Assembly: GCA_019914995.1 (NCBI GenBank)
Contig: CM034127.1
Location: 248,001 to 312,000 of the forward strand
Source of the DNA: Acanthochlamys bracteata
Taxonomy: Eukaryota > Streptophyta > Magnoliopsida > Pandanales > Velloziaceae
Reading direction: 5' to 3'
DNA length: 64,000 nt
The position numbers were made by a program, and so were the translations under genes. Positions 58,701 to 64,000 of the stretch are shown here, in pieces. How positions within the stretch are numbered: the stretch's first letter is position 1; each line of letters opens with the position of its first letter. The notes under the pieces were generated by a model. That model was not told the DNA's origin. It ran no database searches and saw nothing but the letters and a program-made list of their open reading frames with translations.

Positions 58701-59847
58701 TTGCATTTACTGTTGTCACCAAGAATCACATTCCCACCAAATTGTTTTTGCAAACTACTGAAGCATTTTTCGTTTTCTGTCATGTGTCTTGAGCACCCGC
58801 TATTCAAATACCATTTGCTATATTTTAGTCGGGTTGGCTCTTCTCCTACCTGCAAAAGAAGTTTCAATGCTTAGGTACCCAAATTTTTTTGGGTCATAAA
58901 GAGTTAGTACTGTTAAATATTCCTTTTGTAACCCATATCATTTTTATTTTATTGATGTTCTTTTTATACCAGTAAGAATTAATACTGTGACCTTTTCTAC
59001 CACAATAGAAATATTTGATAAAATGTGTTGTGGAATATGACTTATTTGCTGCGCATACTCTAGACATCGAATTTTTCTGGTTTTGCATTCTTGCTGTCAT
59101 CATACCTGTGTAGCTGGTAGAGGGCTGATCATCATACCTTGAGATTTGTTTACCAGTTGCTTTAGATGTTGGTACAAATCCTAATTCTTCTTTTTTGTAT
59201 GTGCTGCGTTGAGCTCCCAGTATTGCATCAAGTCTATCTTTTTCTTTTACAAATTTTGCCACTGAAGCTTCTAGATCGAGACTCTTACTTTGCAGACTTT
59301 TGTTTTCTTGATGCAGTCTTTGATTTTCTTTCTTAAGCTTGCTCTCTTTCACGTGCATATTAGTATAATCATTCATGAATGGCTTAAGATCTGGAATGGT
59401 GGGATATGACAGTCTATCTACTTCTCGACTCAGTGCTTCATTCAACTCTTCAAATTCAGCAATTTTCTTTATCATGTCTATATTTGAGCTTTCTGCGCAA
59501 CTTGTCAGTTCTCCAGTCTTACATTCATTTAGTTTGACATGTAGCTTTTCATTTATTTGCATTAGGCGTTTATTTTCAATATGCAGTGCACATAGTTCAG
59601 AGTTCATATGATCATAATCTGCATGCAGTGCGTCTTTTATTGCATCAGTCTTGTCCTTTAAGGTATTTTTTAGTGCAAATATTTCTTTCTTTAGGCATTC
59701 GTTTTCATCCTTAAATTTATGCATGCATACTTTCATAGTTTTGCAATCAGTTTTATCATGTAGATATTTTGCATATAGTTCATCAAATACATCTTGTAAT
59801 TCTTCATTAGAATCATCATAGTTAGTAGAATTTACCTCATTGGTGTC
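55721..59847 (-). pseudogene. Sirevirus pol region, broken
   Basis: In element order: 59736-58894, a long coiled coil followed by a second zinc knuckle in which two cysteine positions are tyrosine (YFYCGRKGH, then SYWY); 58867-58553, the protease, where the catalytic aspartate is asparagine (WYLNSGCSRHM); about 58350-57700, the integrase with LCDAC zinc region, first catalytic position asparagine (LLHINLFGP), second aspartate intact (IRSDHGKEF) and a frame change near 57,920; 57200-56530, the reverse transcriptase with intact YVDDIIF; and 56529-55721, RNase H with DADFGGCKLDRKST and STTEVEYIAAGSYC, broken twice. Stops separating the blocks include 59850-59848, 58896-58894 and one before 58288. 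The reverse transcriptase block of 461 codons is the longest intact frame. Confidence 0.92.
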
Positions 59848-60879
59848 TTAATGATCTGCCATCAGACATAAGTTGACCTCTTCATTTTTCTCAGTCTCAG
59901 TCTGACTATCTTCTGATGAGCTTTCATTTTCATTGCTCCAGGCTGCCATAGCTTGTTTTCTTCTTACATCTTTATTTTTAGATCTTTTCAGCAAGGGACA
60001 TTCGTTTTTGTAATGTCCTGTTTTGTTGCAGTTGAAGCAATTTGTGTCTTGTCTGTCTTCTCCTCTATTGTTTCTTCCAAAACCCTTTCTTCTTCTAAAC
60101 TTATTTATTCTGAAAAAACTTTTAAATTTTCGGATTAACAGTGCAATATCTTCATCAGAGGAGAAATCACTTACTTGCTGGTAATTTATTTTTAATGCAA
60201 TTCCTTCAGGACGTTCATCAGATTTATTTAATGACAGTTTTTTGGCCATTAGTTTGCCAACTAGTTCATTCAGAGACATTTGAGGAAAAGTTAGATTTTC
60301 CTCTATGGCATCTACTTTTGATCCAAAGGTTGGCAGCATAGCTCTTACTATTTTCCATTTCAGCTCTTCGGGTTTGAAGACCTTTCCTAGATTCTTCAGA
60401 GAATTTGTGATGTTAGTAAATCTAGTAAACATTTGAGTAATGGACTCACCTCGGTTCATTTTGAAGTTTTCATACTCATGCATGAGTAGGTTTACTCTGG
60501 TTTCCTTGACTTGTGTGGTTCCTTCATATGTTACTTCTTGTTGATCCCATATTTCTTTTGCAGTGTAGTAAGCGCTGATTCTGTTGAACTCATTTGGATC
60601 CAGTGTGCAGTAGAGAAGATTCATGGCCCTGTCATTCATTGATATAAGCTTGTTGTCTTCATCATTGTATTCACGTTCTATCTTTGGAATTCGTATTCCA
60701 TTTGGGCCGGCCTTAGTTGGCACGATTGGTCCATCGCGTATGATCTTCCAGAGTGTGAAGTCTTGTGCTAGAATGAAGATTGTCATTTTTGTTTTCTAGT
60801 AGCCATAGTTCGTTCCATCAAAGAGTGGTGGTCTGTTGGAATATCTATCTTCAAAAGCTATAGGAACAATGTTAGCCAT
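59848..60879 (-). pseudogene. Sirevirus gag, one nonsense mutation near the start
   Basis: Begins at ATG 60879-60877 (MANIVPIAFEDRYS) and would encode about 340 residues. The UBN2 gag domain runs through the first two-thirds (KEIWDQQEVTYEGTTQVKE and LLMHEYENFKMNRGESITQM). The zinc knuckle CFNCNKTGHYKNEC is intact (CX2CX4HX4C). A TAG at 60798-60796 replaces a position that is tryptophan in related elements, so the N-terminus is cut off; the following frame is open to TAA 59850-59848. Confidence 0.9.
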
Positions 60880-60927
60880 AAGGATCTTTTACCTCAAGGT
60901 TGTTAGACCTTTGGTTTCAAAAGGCCT

Positions 60928-60940
60928 GCTCTGATACCAA
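60928..60940 (-). promoter_or_regulatory. Primer binding site of the Sirevirus
   Basis: In element orientation TTGGTATCAGAGC lies directly after the 5' LTR end. This is the standard plant copia site complementary to initiator methionine tRNA. It fixes the orientation of the element as minus. Confidence 0.93.
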
Positions 60941-60941
60941 T

Positions 60942-62387
60942 TGTAAGTTCTCCTGTAAGATTAACTCAAGAGGTGAGAGGTGAATTGAGTTAATAAATAA
61001 AAATTTTCGTGAAGTTTAGCTATCTTACAGACAGCAGGCTTACAGCCGGCTGAGTCAATTATGTAACCTGCAGACAGAGAGTGTTAGAATATTTGCAGAT
61101 TTAGATAAAGAGAATAGTACTCAGAATATTTAACGTGGTTCGGCAAAACCTCTTTGCCTCCATCCACGGACGCTCTATCACTAAAGCCAAAGTTTCACTA
61201 AACCTTTAATAAGCTACATATACACCAAGAGCAAAGTGCTTCACCAAGCACACTTACTATCGCCGGATTTCTTCACCAAGACAACCCCTTACAGCCTACT
61301 AGGCACCCCTGTTCCTCTGGCTGATATGCTAGCTCTATTATAAGGTTTAAGAACTTTCACCAAGCTCCACCTGAACTTCCTTATCCGGTGCCTGCAGCAC
61401 CTCTGTCACAAGGTCAGTAAGAAGTTACAAAAAAGTAAATAGAAGTTGAGCACATGATCTATCTCATGATGGTTAAGTGTTCACGAAGTTTTTCTAATGA
61501 GATGATCAGAAAGGTTGCTGAGAGAGATATCTTCAGTGTAATCAGCAGCAGGGTTTCAATTGCTTGAATAGAGCTGTTGAGTTCTTGTATGTCTTTGTTC
61601 GTCTTCTATTCTCTCTACTCTTTCTTTGTTGCTCTGTCTCCCTTCTTATAGAATTTCATCTCTATGCAGGAACCGTTGAAGAAGATTGCCGTTGGCGCTC
61701 TTTTGCATTGGTAAATCTTCATGCCAGAGATGGAGCAGTTTTGCCTAACAGTTAATCAACCGCTTCCTCAATTGCTTTCGGTTATCTTTGTGCAATATTT
61801 TCATGGATTAAATGCAATATAGAGAAATTTAAATTTACCAGCCAGTGATTGTGAACTTGATTTAGCTAAGTTGTTGTCTGTAATATGAGAGCTGAGTTGG
61901 CTTGTCCATATTAAATGCATCCCAGGTTGACTGCTTTGACTTGATTAGAGTTCTTGACTTGTATAATGTGCTTTCTCTCCTTGATAATTGAGATTTCCCT
62001 TTCTGTGAAAAAGAAGATGATCTTTGCTCGTTGTAGATCTTCTAGTTGAATTGCTTCAATGCGTTGTGAGTCCAGAAGATTTTTGAAGTAAGGAGAGTTT
62101 TGTTGTTGTTGAACCCAATACTCTGTTTTGGGTGATATAGAGAAGTCTTCGTATGCTTCAGCGGTTAATCAGCTGACTGTAGTGTGACTATGGGATCCTC
62201 TATTCTGTATGCTGTTTGATTTATAGTAGCATAGCAGTTGGCTGTATAATGATTGTTATTGTCTGCCGTAAATAAGATAATCTTGATCTATCTAATCCTG
62301 CAGAACTTGATTTCAGATCATTAGTCTAATATAAATTATAATTCTTAATTTTTTGTTATCATTAAAATTAACTTGATAGTTCCAACA
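60942..62387 (-). repeat. 5' LTR of the Sirevirus, intact
   Basis: A 1,446-bp LTR, bounded by TGTTGG at 62387 and TTACA at 60942 in element orientation. It lies next to the primer site. The copy of the site where the solo LTR entered the other LTR is undisturbed here (about 62,175), proving that the solo LTR came in after the Sirevirus. Confidence 0.93.
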
Positions 62388-64000
62388 GATTTGTGATGTT
62401 ATAATACTGCTCAAAGTTAATACGGCAAAAATAAAAAGATTGACCTATTTCTGACTTTGTTTTTGCACATGAATGCAAACATAAATCAAGTTAATTCTAG
62501 ACAATTCATTTAAAATTGAAATTCAAGAGAGAGGAGGAAACCATAAGAAGAAGAAAGACTTAGAAATGAGTGGGGAAGAGGAGACCCTTGAAGAACGTGA
62601 TCATCACGAAGGAAGAGTGCTTCCTCAAAACACATCAAATGAGGAAACGAGTTCTCCGCATTGGCCTCTACTTTTGTTTTGTCTTTTTTTCCCAACCAGT
62701 GTTAGGTTCAAGAGAGTGAGTGAAACGGTTGGATTACAGTATAATTATGATTGCGTACAATAGATGAAGATGAAATGGGGTCTGATATTAAGTTTAACTT
62801 TTTACTTCAAAAGTTTAGAGTAATTGGTGAAGTCGTTCATTATTTATAATGCTTCGAGGATCTTCGAGTATGATACTGTAAGATGAGATTGGGGTATATT
62901 TTTCATAGCAACCGATGATAGTGTCTGAAAATGTGTTTCATAGTATTTTTTTTATAAAAAATTATGTAATTCACAAAATTTTAAAATTTTTTTAAAAATA
63001 TAATAATTTATATATTATAAAGTTTTTTGTAATGTAATATTTATTTATTTTTCAGTTAAAAAAATTAAATTTATTTTATACAAAATTTTTAAACTAAAAT
63101 TTGATTTTAAAATTTTTATTAATTTTTAATCATTCTCAAATATTGTCTAATTCGTTAGCTATATATGCATACAAAAGAAAGTACAATGCTGATCACCGGA
63201 AAGGAGAAGGCATTACTTTAGCAGCATGCGATATGTGCGAAACAATTTTATCAAGTGACGAATATATGAAGATCAGTCAAAAAACACGTACAATTTTTTG
63301 TATCCTACGTACATAATAAGCATGGATGTTTCAGTAACCATGCATATATACTTAAGAAGCAGCAAACATATATATATGTTTTCGGATCGACCCGACATAT
63401 CAATATGGTTGTCTTCAACTCTTCATTCGTGTAAATCCCCTTTAGTTAGCCCGCGATAACAACAACATTCCCTCATTCTGATAAATCGATCGATCGGAAC
63501 AACAATAACAATATTTTCTTTTTTGTTTCTTCAGCAATAGCAATCAGACACTGACCTATGGCTCTTCTTTTGCTTACTCCCCGCTTAGCTCTCCTCTCTC
63601 CTTAGCTCGGCGCTGTAATGACGCCTTACTCTACAAGATAGGGTCCACAACACCAGGCTCTATTCACTCCCACCGTCGCCTTCTACATCTTCACTAGCCG
63701 GGCCTTCTAAAAGTAGCAGAGTATGTGATTTTGAAGATCGATGACCTAATGAATTCGTGTAAAATTTCAACTCCCAATCTCGCACTCAATCCTCCCCTTT
63801 TCATATCTAGGGTTTCTTTTTTCTTCCCTCCACAGCTCAATCTAGAACTCTGAAATCTTTAATTCGCTCACACCCACCTCATTTACAAGCTCAAACTCCC
63901 GTGAATGAGATAAGAGAATGATCCATGTTTGGTGAGAAGACCCAATACTGACTTATTTAGCCTTTCAATCACTACTAAAAATAAAGTCTTCGCCGACTGA
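62388..64000. other. Right flank, no firm gene
   Basis: 1.6 kb after the Sirevirus. An ATG-started frame at 62566-62763 (65 codons, acidic start MSGEEETLEERDHHEG) has a purine-rich upstream context but no family resemblance. AT-rich sequence fills 62,930-63,120. From about 63,760 to the end, CT-rich sequence with CTAGGGTTTC looks like the leader or promoter of a gene beyond the window. Confidence 0.4.

Larger units (their letters stand above)
50741..62387 (-). mobile_element. Ty1/copia LTR retrotransposon, Sirevirus type, defective
   Basis: An 11.6-kb element in minus orientation. The 5' LTR is 60942-62387 and the 3' LTR 50741-53468, the latter enlarged by a nested 1,278-bp solo LTR. Both LTRs begin TGTTGG and end TTACA in element orientation. 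The primer site lies directly inside the 5' LTR. Gag with UBN2-type domain and zinc knuckle, then protease, integrase, reverse transcriptase and RNase H in copia order, then an extra open frame before the 3' LTR. The extra frame, the coiled coil with second zinc knuckle between gag and protease, and several polypurine tracts point to the Sirevirus (SIRE/Maximus) lineage. Stops, frameshifts and loss of catalytic residues show it cannot move on its own. By eye the LTRs differ at about 12 of the first 260 positions, so the insertion is not recent. Flanks: GGGAT on the left and GATTT on the right; GATTT also occurs five bases further left. Confidence 0.93.

Noticed and set aside
62510-62763. Two overlapping 61-65 codon frames on opposite strands
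   Set aside because: Neither matches a known family and both lack supporting splice or promoter signals; mentioned only in the flank description.

Overview
This window is nuclear DNA from a flowering plant, most likely a eudicot. The evidence is the family membership of the genes (organelle RNA editing factor, plant 3-ketodihydrosphinganine reductase, RECQL2 helicase, trihelix and GRF transcription factors, GTG/COLD1, PAM68), GT-AG introns with AT-rich interiors, long AT-rich intergenic stretches, and a Ty1/copia element with an initiator-methionine tRNA primer site. The species cannot be named from what I see. All splice sites were placed by eye from reading frame, GT/AG signals and remembered family sequence; no alignment was run.

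Positions 1-46,000 form a gene-rich segment. In order it holds: the last exon of MORF2 (+); TSC10/KDSR (+, 3 exons); a decayed organellar seryl-tRNA synthetase (-); a small secreted cysteine-rich protein gene spread over five short exons (+); RECQL2 (-, 20 exons); a GT-3-like trihelix factor (+, 2 exons); a frameshifted EF-hand relic (+); a DUF716/TMEM45 membrane protein (+, 3-kb intron); a growth-regulating factor with a miR396 site (+, 3 exons); GTG1/COLD1 (+, 13 exons); and a PAM68-like thylakoid assembly factor (+). The genes are unrelated single-gene units, as is normal in plants, and no operon-like logic is expected. A Tourist-like MITE sits just downstream of PAM68.

Positions 46,000-64,000 form a repeat-rich segment: an ATG11 pseudogene fragment; an 11-copy tandem array of about 157-bp units, each with two hairpins; a 3 x 55-bp array; and then one long Ty1/copia element of the Sirevirus type (50,741-62,387, minus orientation). 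The element has LTRs, primer site, several polypurine tracts, gag, pol and an extra open frame between pol and the 3' LTR. It is mutationally dead. Its 3' LTR was later split by a 1,278-bp solo LTR flanked by a 5-bp target duplication.

A recurring feature is small, diverged tandem duplication inside introns and leaders. I see it in MORF2, TSC10, RECQL2 (start region), the trihelix gene, DUF716, GRF and GTG1. The most striking case is in GTG1 intron 1, where the duplicated unit carries a hairpin with a CACGTG core in each arm. I found no clearly new biological system. The strongest candidates for follow-up are the hairpin satellite, the GTG1 intronic hairpin pair, the accessory frame of the Sirevirus, and the frame conflict in the PAM68 transit peptide.
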